43,401 nt of DNA, from positions 1 to 43,401 of IMG/VR virus record IMGVR_UViG_3300009370_000056, one strand, 5' to 3'. The position numbers and the translations under genes were made by a program. Under the pieces are notes generated by a model. It ran no database searches. It had not been told where the DNA came from and saw only the letters and a list, made by a program, of their open reading frames with translations. Of this stretch, positions 1 through 8,697 are shown piece after piece (within the stretch, counting starts at the first letter, position 1; every line of letters begins with the position of its first letter). Source of the stretch: a virus.

Positions 1-365
1 GTGGTCGTAGTTGCTCCTCCTCCTGAGCTTACATTAGTTATACGGCTAGCAGGAAGACCATCTACAACAGCATAAGTAATTGTTATGTTCCCGCTTTGGG
101 CGTTGGTATATACGCCTTGACCAGCGGGGACTATGAGTGAGACGCCATATTCGTTGTGTCCTGCATTTATGAAGCCGAGGCGAGTTCCTCCACCGTCAGC
201 AGCAGTGCCTAACGTGCCAGCGCCGTAAGACAATACGTCATACACGATAATGCTTTTGTCTGCGTTACACGCGGGAATAAGTAAGCCATCATTTGCGCTT
301 AGATAAGTAGAATCTCTACTTATAACATTCCCAGAATCTTTTTGCCCCGTATCTCTAAAGTTCAT
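1..365 (-). CDS. Unidentified protein downstream of portal (N-terminal 121 residues, runs off the left edge)
   Basis: The ATG at 363-365 overlaps the last codons of the portal gene and is preceded by GAGGA five bases upstream, a good ribosome site. The reading frame stays open to base 1. The visible part is rich in Gly, Ala, Ser and Thr, has few charged residues and no membrane segment, and contains a Ser-Gly-Gly-Gly linker near the window edge. Position just after portal suggests a head or virion protein, but no family is recognised. Function is inference from position only. Confidence 0.7.
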   Translation of the reverse strand, partial: MNFRDTGQKDSGNVISRDSTYLSANDGLLIPACNADKSIIVYDVLSYGAGTLGTAADGGGTRLGFINAGHNEYGVSLIVPAGQGVYTNAQSGNITITYAVVDGLPASRITNVSSGGGATTT

Positions 366-2376
366 TTTTTTCCTCTGTTTTGCTATGATACAGTATACTT
401 GCCATGAAAGTGTCTAGCTGATGCTCAAAGGCTATTTCTTCTACCGCTCTAACCTGCTTTTCGTTTTGGTCTGCTGGGGTTTTGCAATATTTCTCAACAG
501 ACTTTTCCCAATTATCGGGGGTTTCGTTAGCAATAATTATGTGCCCAATGGTTTGTGCGATCTCTTTCTGAGCTTTGGTAAGTCTTGTTTTTTTGTGTAT
601 TTTTCTGAGTTGTTTTTCAACTTTCTTTTCCAAGCCTTGAGACTTGACGATGTTTGCTCTTACTTCTTCGAAACTGTATTTTTGTTTCGCTGCAGCTTTC
701 TCTCTTTCTTGGGGAATGCCGTCTGTTCCCGAGGGCCTTCCGTTGTTTGGGGAGGTGGTTTGACTTTTTTGTGTCTCTTTGCTCGGGTCAACCACATTCT
801 TTGGCTCTGGAGCTTCCCAAGATTCCATGGCCGGATTTTCTGTGGGAGAGCCTCCAACCAAGGGGAAATAAAGCCCATCATCTCGATCATTCAGATATTG
901 CTTCTGAGATTCGGTAGAGTCTTCTTTGTTGGGGAGCCTGTTTGAATTCAGTGCTTGGAAAAGTTCTTCGGGAGTCAATAGTCCAAGTTCTGCCATTCTG
1001 GTGTATACCCTGTATTTTTGAGTATTGTCTCTTAATAAGATTTCTTCAAATTTTGGCGTAGGGTAATTCTTAAATCCAAGGGTTTTAGATATTTTTTTAA
1101 CTTCGGGCAAAAGAAAATCATTTAAAAACGTTTTTCTAGCCTGCCTAAGCCTAGCAATAAACACTTCAACTTTTCCTTGCTGGTTTGCAAATTTTTCTCC
1201 AGCAGCACCCACGCCAGTAAGCATGTTGTTAAGGCCAGCGTTAATATCCGAGTTAACTACTTCATATTTTTTTGGATCAAGAATGTCAGACACCTGAGGA
1301 ATAACGAATTGAGCTTTGGTTGTATAATCAGCAATTAAAACTCTTCCAACCGATTGATTTTCAAAAAGAGCCTGCATTTTTATAAGGTTTTCTTGATTGA
1401 TCCCTCCCTTTTCGGGCTCATTCCCCATAGTTACCAAAAGAATGGCTTGTTGAACCGTTCTTGTAATTGCCATGTCCATTCTTTTAAGTTCGGCCTTATG
1501 GTTTAAATCTTCTAAGACCGGATAACCCATAGGTACAGCGTACGGTTCGTAATCTTGCTTTTTGTAGAATACCGCCGAAAACCTTTCTCCGTCTAGTTCG
1601 ATTGTAACCGTTGTTGAAAGCGGCGCCCGCTTTATGGCTTTCTTAGTTTCGTCCGGAAGAGCGTCATAGATTTCTTTATCTTCCTCGGTCTTGGGATTTC
1701 TTATTTTCTCAAGCTCCCAATCGGTAAGTACTTTATGATATCTTCTAGACTGCGAACCAAAGTTTAAAGAGCCAGCTATTGTTACGTCCGCGGGATTTAG
1801 GATTACATATCTGTAAGGAATTTTAACTTTCGAAGATTTTCCCCCAAAAGTTTGGCTAATTTTTTTAACGTCAGCAGGTTTTAATTTTGCATCAAATCTA
1901 TACAAAAAAACATTTCCTGATCTATAGTATTCTCTAAAAAATCTATCTTGCAAGTCCCATATGTTTACCTTGTTAAATAAGGACTCGAAAAAATTTCTCG
2001 ATTTTTTGCTCCCCCCCTCAAAAAAGATATCGCTAGTAGAAAATTCCGTCATTAAATCAATGGTGTTCCTGAATACAGAAAAATTATAATAAGCTTTTTG
2101 ACATAAAATTACAGCATCCCTAATAGAGATTCCGGTTTGGCCTGCCCCACTATAAAGCTTGAACGGAATAAGCCCGTTTTCAATGTTTGTAAATTTGTCT
2201 GTTCTCTCTATGGACCCAGCCTTGTTTCTTCTGTAGGAGGTCTCAGATGTATGAGCTAAAGACTCGTGTGAAGCCGTCGCAGTCATTAACGGTATGGCTG
2301 AAGCTTCCGCTTTTTTCGGAGCCCCCCTTTTCCTCTTCTGCGGGGTGCTTTTCGCGTTTGGTTTATTTTGGCTCAT
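355..2376 (-). CDS. Phage portal protein
   Basis: Forms the dodecameric ring at the head vertex through which terminase pumps DNA. The 673-residue length is in the usual range for large portals. It starts with a basic, low-complexity tail (residues 1-60), followed by a mixed alpha/beta body with portal-like phrases: an NxIDLMTEF segment near residue 104, a WDLQDRFFREYY segment, and a long helix with the pattern ARLRQARKTFLNDFLLPEV near residues 410-430. The C-terminal 150 residues are charged and coiled-coil-like. It lies directly after terL, the normal order in tailed phages. There is no obvious SD before the ATG. The assignment rests on overall pattern and position. Confidence 0.85.
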   Translation of the reverse strand: MSQNKPNAKSTPQKRKRGAPKKAEASAIPLMTATASHESLAHTSETSYRRNKAGSIERTDKFTNIENGLIPFKLYSGAGQTGISIRDAVILCQKAYYNFSVFRNTIDLMTEFSTSDIFFEGGSKKSRNFFESLFNKVNIWDLQDRFFREYYRSGNVFLYRFDAKLKPADVKKISQTFGGKSSKVKIPYRYVILNPADVTIAGSLNFGSQSRRYHKVLTDWELEKIRNPKTEEDKEIYDALPDETKKAIKRAPLSTTVTIELDGERFSAVFYKKQDYEPYAVPMGYPVLEDLNHKAELKRMDMAITRTVQQAILLVTMGNEPEKGGINQENLIKMQALFENQSVGRVLIADYTTKAQFVIPQVSDILDPKKYEVVNSDINAGLNNMLTGVGAAGEKFANQQGKVEVFIARLRQARKTFLNDFLLPEVKKISKTLGFKNYPTPKFEEILLRDNTQKYRVYTRMAELGLLTPEELFQALNSNRLPNKEDSTESQKQYLNDRDDGLYFPLVGGSPTENPAMESWEAPEPKNVVDPSKETQKSQTTSPNNGRPSGTDGIPQEREKAAAKQKYSFEEVRANIVKSQGLEKKVEKQLRKIHKKTRLTKAQKEIAQTIGHIIIANETPDNWEKSVEKYCKTPADQNEKQVRAVEEIAFEHQLDTFMASILYHSKTEEKNEL

Positions 2377-2419
2377 TTTTTTAAATTTTAGATTATTTTT
2401 TTATTTGCGTCTGCTTTTA

Positions 2420-4246
2420 TTACACCATTCTAGGTATAAATGTCGCACTTCCTTCATTTAACTTATAATTTTCCATGTCAAAGTAGCACTTCACCGCCCA
2501 GTTCGCAAGCAGCAAGGCTGTATAATTATCCTTTCTAGCTCTATTTGCGCTAGTATTCCTCTTCAAATGCTGCGGCAGGTCAAATGTTTGAGTCCCCCTT
2601 GCCGTGGTTTTTACCTCTACTAGCGCGCACTGTCTTTTAACTTGATATACTAGATCATCTTGAGTTTCTATGAACATTCCCAAATTATCTTCGTTAACCT
2701 GCTTTAAATTAATCTTGTATGTACTTTGTTTGTCGAATTCTGAGCCGTTCGCAGATGTTCTAGAGGCAAACCATATTTTTTTATAGTCAATGTTGGCCTG
2801 TAAGAGCTCGTTGGCTTTTCTTATCCAATCGCTTGAAAAAACCTGATTAAATACTATTTGTTTATTTTCTTTATTATACGATCTTTTAAAATCTCTTACT
2901 TGTTTAATGTAATCGGTTCCTTCTTTATTAGAATCAAATTCAATTGTTTTTAAATTAACTCTATCGTCTAAAAAAAGCTTAGAGTTATTAGCTGCTTCAA
3001 TAAACATATCTGCCCCGGCATTATCAATAGAAATTAAAACTGGATCAAAATTTTCCAATATGTAATAAAGGTATTGTACGTGTTTATTTAAATTACCTAA
3101 ACCAGCGTAATTATGTACCAGCGTAGATGTTTCTTTTTCTTCATCAATTTCCATTATCGCTATTCCAAAGTAGTCCGCGCTTGGGCTATCACTCATGTTG
3201 GGGTCAATGCCTACTATGTATTTTTTGTCTTGCCTTCCTTTTATAAGGGTTGTTGGTTCTTCGCCGTCTGGGATAGTGCATGCGTGCATTTTGATTGCGC
3301 TAAAATAACTATCACTTCCGTCTGTAAACATAGCGCAATACTCACGCTGAAAAGAAGCGTTAGACGTTCCTCCGTCTTGGGCTGCCTCAATAATTGTTTG
3401 ATCAATCATGTGTTCTGGTAAAGCTTCGTACCCCATTTGAGAAATAAAATACGAAGAGTCTGATTTTTTATCATCGTAAACATGATTCGCCCAATCTTTA
3501 TAAGTTTTATATAAATTTTCAAACGTATAAGAAGCTGAAGATAGGGCTATCATTTTAGAGTCATTCTCAAAGACTATTCTATCTTCTTCTTCCATGTGCC
3601 CCGACTCAATCAACTTATCCTCCATTTCCCTAATCTCTATGCGCTCCTTCATGTTTTGTGGAGCTACCAAGAAGGGCATAAGGACTGTATTAATTAGGTC
3701 TTCGGGAAGCAAAAGATACTCGTCTAATAAAAGTACATTTGCACGAAAACCACGAATCTTTTCACCGTTGAGAGGAATCGCGGTAATTGTTCCCCCATTG
3801 ATAGACCACTCAAATTGGTCATTACGCTTTACTTTTGCCCCAAAACATTGAGCCAACAATTCTGCACCCTTAGACTCCACCAATTTTTCTAAATTACTAA
3901 ATATAAATCTTGCCGTACGAAAAGTTGGCCCAGCCACAAGAATTTTAGTTCCCGGATTAAAAATACACTGCAAAAAACAAAACACCGAAGCTATAAAAGT
4001 TTTACCGCAACCACGTCCCCACACACACATGCTAAAATTTCTATTCATCATGCCCCTGAGGGTAACTTCCTGAAAAGGAGCAAGCTTAATTCCTGAAATT
4101 AATTCCGTTGTAAAACCTAAATTGGCATGTAAAAATTTAGCCAATGTTATCTTGGCTTCTTTGTCTGACAAGAAGCCTTCGATTGACATCATCTTTTCGT
4201 TGATGTTTTCCGGTTCGACTTCGTATTTTTCAGGACAATACCACAT
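2420..4246 (-). CDS. terL: Terminase large subunit (packaging ATPase and nuclease)
   Basis: The motor that cuts concatemeric DNA and drives it into the prohead. The 608 residues contain a Walker A motif with an extra Arg (WGRGCGKT, 76-83), Walker B (VLLLDE, 171-176) and a coupling motif (SSAS, 237-240). The RNase H-like nuclease half has Asp348 in VGIDPNMSDS and Asp408 in ISIDNAGAD as likely metal ligands. A late DNYTALLLANWAVKC segment could carry the third acidic residue. The domain order matches T4 gp17-type terminases. The ATG overlaps the stop region of the upstream nuclease gene, so the two are probably translationally coupled. Confidence 0.95.
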   Translation of the reverse strand: MWYCPEKYEVEPENINEKMMSIEGFLSDKEAKITLAKFLHANLGFTTELISGIKLAPFQEVTLRGMMNRNFSMCVWGRGCGKTFIASVFCFLQCIFNPGTKILVAGPTFRTARFIFSNLEKLVESKGAELLAQCFGAKVKRNDQFEWSINGGTITAIPLNGEKIRGFRANVLLLDEYLLLPEDLINTVLMPFLVAPQNMKERIEIREMEDKLIESGHMEEEDRIVFENDSKMIALSSASYTFENLYKTYKDWANHVYDDKKSDSSYFISQMGYEALPEHMIDQTIIEAAQDGGTSNASFQREYCAMFTDGSDSYFSAIKMHACTIPDGEEPTTLIKGRQDKKYIVGIDPNMSDSPSADYFGIAIMEIDEEKETSTLVHNYAGLGNLNKHVQYLYYILENFDPVLISIDNAGADMFIEAANNSKLFLDDRVNLKTIEFDSNKEGTDYIKQVRDFKRSYNKENKQIVFNQVFSSDWIRKANELLQANIDYKKIWFASRTSANGSEFDKQSTYKINLKQVNEDNLGMFIETQDDLVYQVKRQCALVEVKTTARGTQTFDLPQHLKRNTSANRARKDNYTALLLANWAVKCYFDMENYKLNEGSATFIPRMV

Positions 4247-5205
4247 TATAAAACTTTCGTATCGTACGCGTACTGAAGGTCTATTTTTTTATAAAAACAC
4301 CCACTAAAAAATATTTTTTTAATTACTCTTTCTGCCTCTTTTCTACCACCAACAAACAGGAACTGAATATGTGGGTATTTTTGTATTAGTTCTCTTACGT
4401 TGTGAAATATATATTCTGGTGTTGCCTTTATTTTTTTTGATATATGGGGTAAATATTTAAAGCTGACGGCGTGAGCCAAGGTGTCTTCTACTAAAATGAT
4501 TAAGTTAATTTTTTCGTCTTCCGCTCTTATTATTTCTTTTTCAAATCTATCTAAGTTTTTGACGCTCATGGTAGAAATAAAGTCAGCCAAAGATTTTCTT
4601 TCTATATAGCAGTTACAGGTTAGCTTGGGCTCGCTAAAAGTATAGTCTCCCACGGATAACGTCGTGGACCTAGTGCGGTAATCATCAAACTTTAAGGGGA
4701 GTTGCTCTCTTGTATCTATATGTATAGAATATTGCGGCTTCGCGTACTCTTTTCCTTCAACTATTTCCGAGGGTAATTGATATTTATTTTTAAACCCCAT
4801 TTCTTCACAGACTTTGTAATATCCATCTAGAATTTCTCGCAGATATTGAATGGGTGGTGAAAGTATTGTTCTAAGTTCTACTTGAGTCGGGGTATAAATA
4901 AGACCCTTATCATTTTTTCTTTTTAATAAAATATTTTTACAGTAAGTCTCCGCTTCGTCCTCCTCAACAGATTTGAGCCAAAGCCGAAGATTGGTTCTAG
5001 AATTGAAATCTGTAGAAAAATATTGTTCTAAAGTTTTGTATTTAATAATGTTGTTATCGTGAAGATCATACCTTGGGAAATACTTTTGATAATACCCCAC
5101 AACCCTTAAATCGTGAGCTTTAAGGTGAGCGTGTAATTGCCTGTGCGTTTCAAATTCTTTTTGGCAAGCTTGACAAGTCGGACTTGGAACAATGACGTTA
5201 CTCAT
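4246..5205 (-). CDS. C2H2 zinc finger plus ERCC4/XPF-type nuclease
   Basis: Predicted structure-specific DNA endonuclease. Residues 11-31 form a classical C2H2 finger (C11, C14, H27, H31; spacing C-x2-C-x12-H-x3-H). Residues about 158-290 form an ERCC4 nuclease fold with DTRE (164-167), GDY (187-189) and ERKSLAD (202-208), matching the GD...ERKxxxD catalytic signature of the XPF family. The gene abuts terL (shared bases at 4246) and overlaps the upstream gene by a few bases. A branch-clearing role during packaging, similar to endonuclease VII in T4, is a reasonable inference. The substrate is unknown. Confidence 0.85.
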   Translation of the reverse strand: MSNVIVPSPTCQACQKEFETHRQLHAHLKAHDLRVVGYYQKYFPRYDLHDNNIIKYKTLEQYFSTDFNSRTNLRLWLKSVEEDEAETYCKNILLKRKNDKGLIYTPTQVELRTILSPPIQYLREILDGYYKVCEEMGFKNKYQLPSEIVEGKEYAKPQYSIHIDTREQLPLKFDDYRTRSTTLSVGDYTFSEPKLTCNCYIERKSLADFISTMSVKNLDRFEKEIIRAEDEKINLIILVEDTLAHAVSFKYLPHISKKIKATPEYIFHNVRELIQKYPHIQFLFVGGRKEAERVIKKIFFSGCFYKKIDLQYAYDTKVL

Positions 5206-6358
5206 CTAAAACCTCTCCCTTGCTTAGTCCCAAAATCCTACACTTAATTTCATCCATGCCAGTTAGGTTTTTTATTTCGTCTGACACGGCTTTTTTTCTT
5301 ATATTAGCTAGCTGTACTAGCTTCTTTCTGCTTTCTTCTTCCTTCCAGAGCTGAACAAGATTTAGCACGCTTGCGTTTTCTTTAATTTTGTTTTTGAGTA
5401 TGTCGCTTCTTTTTTGCTTTAAGGAGTCTAGCAATTTTTGTTGTCTATTAATGCACTGATTGTACTCTGTCTGAGCAGAGCTGATTGCGTCTACAAGAGC
5501 CATGGCAATGCGCCTTCCTTCCGTGTCTTCTGCCGCGTTGTCGAGCAATTGCTGTAATCTTTCCGTCCTTCTTTGAATACTGGCGGCGATAATAACTTCT
5601 GTAGAAAGAACTATATATTGGTCTACTTCTTCTTGGGACAGGTCTGCTTTGTCATGGGTATATCTTATAAAGCTACTTTCAAATAATTCTCTATCTGTCT
5701 GGGATGAATAAGTATTAATTTGATGACTAAACCTATAAGTGCTTAAATAGTTTATTAAAGAATCAATATTTTTTTTGACAGAACTTGTGATTTTGTTTTT
5801 ATCAATCGCACCATTAACGTACTTATTAACTGTGTTAACGGTTTTATCAAAGGTTTTTGGCGCTTTGTATTCTGAGCTTGGAACTTCGTTGGGATTTTCG
5901 TATGGCTCTAAGTCTAAAGATTTTATATAGTCATTAACCGTTCTGACTTCTTGGTGAAGATTTGTAAGTTCGTTATTAGCAAATACGACACACGCTATCT
6001 CTCTTCCGTTCATCAAAGATGCGTTATTTTCTATGAACTGTTTATGTTCGTTTGTCAGGGTCACTTTTTCTTTCGCTTGATATTCGTGCGCTCCTCTAGC
6101 TTTTATTTTTCTTGTTGCCAAAAAAGCTTTTACAGCTCTTCCCTCCTTAGTTCTTCCGTCCAAGTTTTGCCCGGGGAAAGCAAGTTGTATGAGCTCTAGC
6201 AATGAGGGGGGATTTTCAAGTCTAGAATTCCATTCTTCTAAAATAATTTCCCCTTGTTCATTTGTTAATTTGAATTTAGCCATCATAGGTGTGGGGAGCT
6301 TTCGCTTTTTTGGGGATTTTTTTGGGATCTTTGCACCGCCCCCCCTCGTCTGGCTCAT
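5198..6358 (-). CDS. Coiled-coil protein, possible terminase partner
   Basis: A 386-residue protein if started at the ATG at 6356-6358, which has GAGG three bases upstream; a TTG three codons earlier is possible. Its first ~90 bases overlap the 3' end of the SET gene in another frame. The N-terminus is basic (KIPKKSPKKRKLP), followed by an LTNEQ / LTNEHKQF repeat that may be helix-turn-helix-like (residues 30-120), then long amphipathic helices to the end. Its position two genes before terL would fit a small terminase subunit, but it is long for that family and no diagnostic motif is visible. Treat it as unassigned. Confidence 0.75.
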   Translation of the reverse strand: MSQTRGGGAKIPKKSPKKRKLPTPMMAKFKLTNEQGEIILEEWNSRLENPPSLLELIQLAFPGQNLDGRTKEGRAVKAFLATRKIKARGAHEYQAKEKVTLTNEHKQFIENNASLMNGREIACVVFANNELTNLHQEVRTVNDYIKSLDLEPYENPNEVPSSEYKAPKTFDKTVNTVNKYVNGAIDKNKITSSVKKNIDSLINYLSTYRFSHQINTYSSQTDRELFESSFIRYTHDKADLSQEEVDQYIVLSTEVIIAASIQRRTERLQQLLDNAAEDTEGRRIAMALVDAISSAQTEYNQCINRQQKLLDSLKQKRSDILKNKIKENASVLNLVQLWKEEESRKKLVQLANIRKKAVSDEIKNLTGMDEIKCRILGLSKGEVLDE

Positions 6359-7034
6359 GCACCTCAAGTGCTTTCCCTATATCTTCCGCCCGTTGCTTCA
6401 TCCCCTTTTCTAGGGTGCTCCAATGAGCTGGGTTTGTTACCCTCTCCATTTGTTCGTCCCCTGCCTCTCCCTCTTTGAGAAGGGGCTTATCTATTTCGTT
6501 TTCCTTTTTCCTTCTTTCGTCTGTTTTCCAATAATCGTCACCATAATCAACAAAAATTTCTTCCCCAGCCTTTATCCCTCTGAAGCTTAATACATAGGCT
6601 CTAGGTTGATTCGGAAAAAACCAAAAATAACCATTATAACCAGCGCTAAGCCAATATCCCAGCAAGTCGTTAGTATTGTCTAGCGACTCTGGTCTATCTT
6701 GACGTTGTTCAAAAGTCTGTGCGTCATTAACAAATCCTCCTAATCCTATTTCGCTTTGACAGAAAATCGGATGACAATCTATCACGCTCTTAGAAGGGGG
6801 GTGAGCTATAGAATAACTTAATTCCCGCGTAAGAAGACCACCCTTTAAAGTGTAGTTGTATCTTGCGTAAAGCTTTTCCATGTCGGCGGGATTTTGTTCG
6901 AACACATCTCCTTTGTATTCGGCCACTGGCACCCCGCCGCCTATATCTTTGCTAGTAAAAAGCCCCACTCCTGAGCCCGGTATTGTGGAGGGCCCAAGGT
7001 ATAATCCGTCTGCTATATTGTCTATTATTTTCAT
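6276..7034 (-). CDS. SET-domain protein (predicted protein lysine methyltransferase)
   Basis: SET enzymes transfer methyl groups from S-adenosylmethionine to protein lysines. The 252-residue protein shows the ordered SET motifs: GSGVGLF (20-26, matching the GxG-x-G/A-L/V-F start), a KGDVF strand, FVNDA (101-105, the place of the NHS/C motif), and GEEIFVDYGDDYW (157-169, the GEELxxDYG motif with the catalytic Tyr). A charged Lys/Glu-rich tail follows from residue 170. The ATG overlaps the sigma-factor gene stop by four bases. SET proteins are uncommon in phages, and the substrate (host, capsid or histone-like protein) cannot be told from sequence. Confidence 0.85.
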   Translation of the reverse strand: MKIIDNIADGLYLGPSTIPGSGVGLFTSKDIGGGVPVAEYKGDVFEQNPADMEKLYARYNYTLKGGLLTRELSYSIAHPPSKSVIDCHPIFCQSEIGLGGFVNDAQTFEQRQDRPESLDNTNDLLGYWLSAGYNGYFWFFPNQPRAYVLSFRGIKAGEEIFVDYGDDYWKTDERRKKENEIDKPLLKEGEAGDEQMERVTNPAHWSTLEKGMKQRAEDIGKALEVHEPDEGGRCKDPKKIPKKAKAPHTYDG

Positions 7035-7738
7035 AGTATATCAATGTCTCCCTTGCCTAAGCATTTTTTAACTTTTTCCATAACTTTTTTTCTAAGGTTT
7101 TTAATTTGTTTGTATCCGGGTTTTCTGTTTTTTTCGTTTGATTTAAATCCCAACAAATTAGAGACTTCTTCTTCCTCTAAGTTATTTATAAATAATCCCT
7201 CATAAACTATCCATTCGTTTGGTTTTAAAATTTGTCTCATTTTATCATGTAGGTTTTTGGCGTATTTTTCTATATTAATTCCGTCTTCCCAAGACATATA
7301 ATTAATTTCATGTAAATGATCGTCTAGAGCTAATGGTATTTTTACATTATATGCTTTCTTTTTTGTTTTCTCCCATTTAGCGTAAAGAGGGCACTCGTTA
7401 CATTGTTTTTCGTATATTTTACATAAATCGTTAGGTTCTGCCGCCTCGCATTTTAAACATGGTCTGCTAAAATTTCCATAATTATTTCTTATGAGATTTT
7501 TTATTTGGTTTGAGATTATTCTATTAATCCAAGGGCCTAGGGGTTTTTCGGGATTATACAGGTGCCATTTTTCATGGATATGTATTCTTATTATTTGTGA
7601 TACATCATCATAGTCTAACCAATGAAGAGAGGTTAGATTCCATTTACCTTTTCTTTTATTAATTTCTCCATCTATAAAGCCTATAGATTCTTCAAACGTA
7701 GGCTTCTCTGTTGTAGTTTTATTCTCATGTTTTGGCAT
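7031..7738 (-). CDS. Phage RNA polymerase sigma factor with Cys-rich insert
   Basis: Likely a late-transcription sigma factor like T4 gp55. Residues about 38-88 resemble sigma region 2 (YDDVSQIIRIHIHEKW, then GPWINRIISNQIKNLIRNN). Residues about 162-222 resemble region 4 (LKPNEWIVYEGL, then EEEEVSNLLGF with a helix-turn-helix pattern and a basic tail). Between them are C94, C97, C106, C113 and C116, which could bind zinc; this insert is unusual for sigma factors. It overlaps the SET gene and the zinc-ribbon gene by 4-14 bases. No T4-type TATAAATA late promoter was recognised at gene starts here, so its target sites are unknown. Confidence 0.8.
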   Translation of the reverse strand: MPKHENKTTTEKPTFEESIGFIDGEINKRKGKWNLTSLHWLDYDDVSQIIRIHIHEKWHLYNPEKPLGPWINRIISNQIKNLIRNNYGNFSRPCLKCEAAEPNDLCKIYEKQCNECPLYAKWEKTKKKAYNVKIPLALDDHLHEINYMSWEDGINIEKYAKNLHDKMRQILKPNEWIVYEGLFINNLEEEEVSNLLGFKSNEKNRKPGYKQIKNLRKKVMEKVKKCLGKGDIDIL

Positions 7739-8120
7739 CTTTCTTTTTTGGGTTTTCTCTTATTGCTCCTGCTTCTTTTCGAAACATTTCCATAGCTTCA
7801 TCTTTCGTCATTTTTGGCATATTTGCCGCTGGCATGACACTCGCCTGATCGTTTTCTAAAGTTCCCATTATAGCCCCAAGTTTTTCCCCTTTGGCGCTTA
7901 ATGAATTATCGTCAAATTCATAGTCAAGACCGTCTATAGTCGGAATACTTACGTTGTCCTCCTCCTCTTCTTCGTAGGCGCCCGCCGCCGGCGCAGGATT
8001 CTCTTGCCCTCCTCTTTTTGATCCATCTAGGAAGGAAATTCCACATTTCGCACAGAACTTGGGCTTATCTTTAGGGGAGAACTCTGATTTTGCTCCGCAA
8101 CTATAGCAGTATGTTTTCAT
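7725..8120 (-). CDS. Small zinc-ribbon protein
   Basis: A 131-residue protein. The N-terminus carries CysSerCysGly-type knuckles (YCYSCG near 5-8 and FCAKCG near 22-27), a two-knuckle zinc ribbon. The rest is acidic and probably disordered, with a run of five Glu residues near 51-55. The ATG lies just downstream of an AT-rich stretch with overlapping TATAAT-like hexamers, and no -35 is obvious. The 3' end overlaps the sigma-factor start by 14 bases, so it may be co-made with the sigma factor. A role as a transcription accessory factor is only a guess. Confidence 0.75.
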   Translation of the reverse strand: MKTYCYSCGAKSEFSPKDKPKFCAKCGISFLDGSKRGGQENPAPAAGAYEEEEEDNVSIPTIDGLDYEFDDNSLSAKGEKLGAIMGTLENDQASVMPAANMPKMTKDEAMEMFRKEAGAIRENPKKKDAKT

Positions 8121-8194
8121 GTTTATAATTATATTATAAAGCTTTTAAAAAAGAAATATAAAAATTTATGTGTAATTAGCTTTAGACGCAAAAA

Positions 8195-8386
8195 ATGAAA
8201 AAAGATCTAAAAAAAATCATGGATTTAAGCTTTCCTTTTTGTAAAAGTAACAATGATCAACTTGCTCTGTATTTTCAAAAAATAAATTCCCTAGCTCATG
8301 ATGCAGAAATCTATATAGAGCAAAATGGATTAAGTAAAGAAAATCACTGGACAGAGCAGCATCGCCGAAATTACCACGGTTCTTAA
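8195..8386 (+). CDS. Small plus-strand protein, hypothetical
   Basis: A 63-residue frame on the opposite strand to all neighbours, filling the gap between two minus-strand genes. Its stop overlaps the convergent gene stop by about three bases. Composition looks protein-like: a charged N-terminus, a Leu-rich middle, and a Trp-Thr-Glu-Gln-His-Arg-Arg-Asn-Tyr-His end. No clear SD precedes the ATG; the upstream 60 bases are very AT-rich. It could be a real small gene or a chance frame. Confidence 0.45.
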   Translation: MKKDLKKIMDLSFPFCKSNNDQLALYFQKINSLAHDAEIYIEQNGLSKENHWTEQHRRNYHGS

Positions 8387-8697
8387 AGATTTAGATATTT
8401 TAAATATTCGTTTGGAGTATTGAATTTAATTAAAATTTCCGCAGCCAAATCATTAGGTATCCCTTCTTTAATGCTAAACCCCTCTTCCTCTGCCCATTTC
8501 CATTTATCAAGATTAACCTTAAAACAGGACAGCATATTGTGTATTTTTCCTTCTTCCAAAGCCAAGCATACAAGTCGTTCGTCACAAGAAATAAAAACAA
8601 CATTCTCTAATTGAGTCTCTATAAGAGCGAGAGAGATACCCTTTTTCTCGGATAGGGCTTTAAGATTTTTAAATTCCTTCCTTAGGGCCGGGTGCAT
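8383..8697 (-). CDS. Hypothetical 104-residue protein
   Basis: The ATG directly follows the stop of phoH with no spacer, so it is probably translated by reinitiation. The protein is mixed alpha/beta with an ISCDERLVCLALEEGK core and no membrane segment or metal motif. The function is not recognised. It ends convergent with the small plus-strand frame. Confidence 0.75.
   Translation of the reverse strand: MHPALRKEFKNLKALSEKKGISLALIETQLENVVFISCDERLVCLALEEGKIHNMLSCFKVNLDKWKWAEEEGFSIKEGIPNDLAAEILIKFNTPNEYLKYLNL

Noticed and set aside
421-945. Plus-strand frame opposite portal
   Set aside because: Overlaps the strong portal gene, has no ribosome site and a composition typical of an antisense shadow. 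The same was judged for plus-strand frames over terL, rIIA, DUF932 and others.
5198-6358. Firm call as terminase small subunit
   Set aside because: Position fits, but the protein is much longer than usual and no family motif is visible.
6359-6367. TTG start for the coiled-coil gene
   Set aside because: The ATG three codons later has a GAGG upstream; the TTG adds nothing recognisable.
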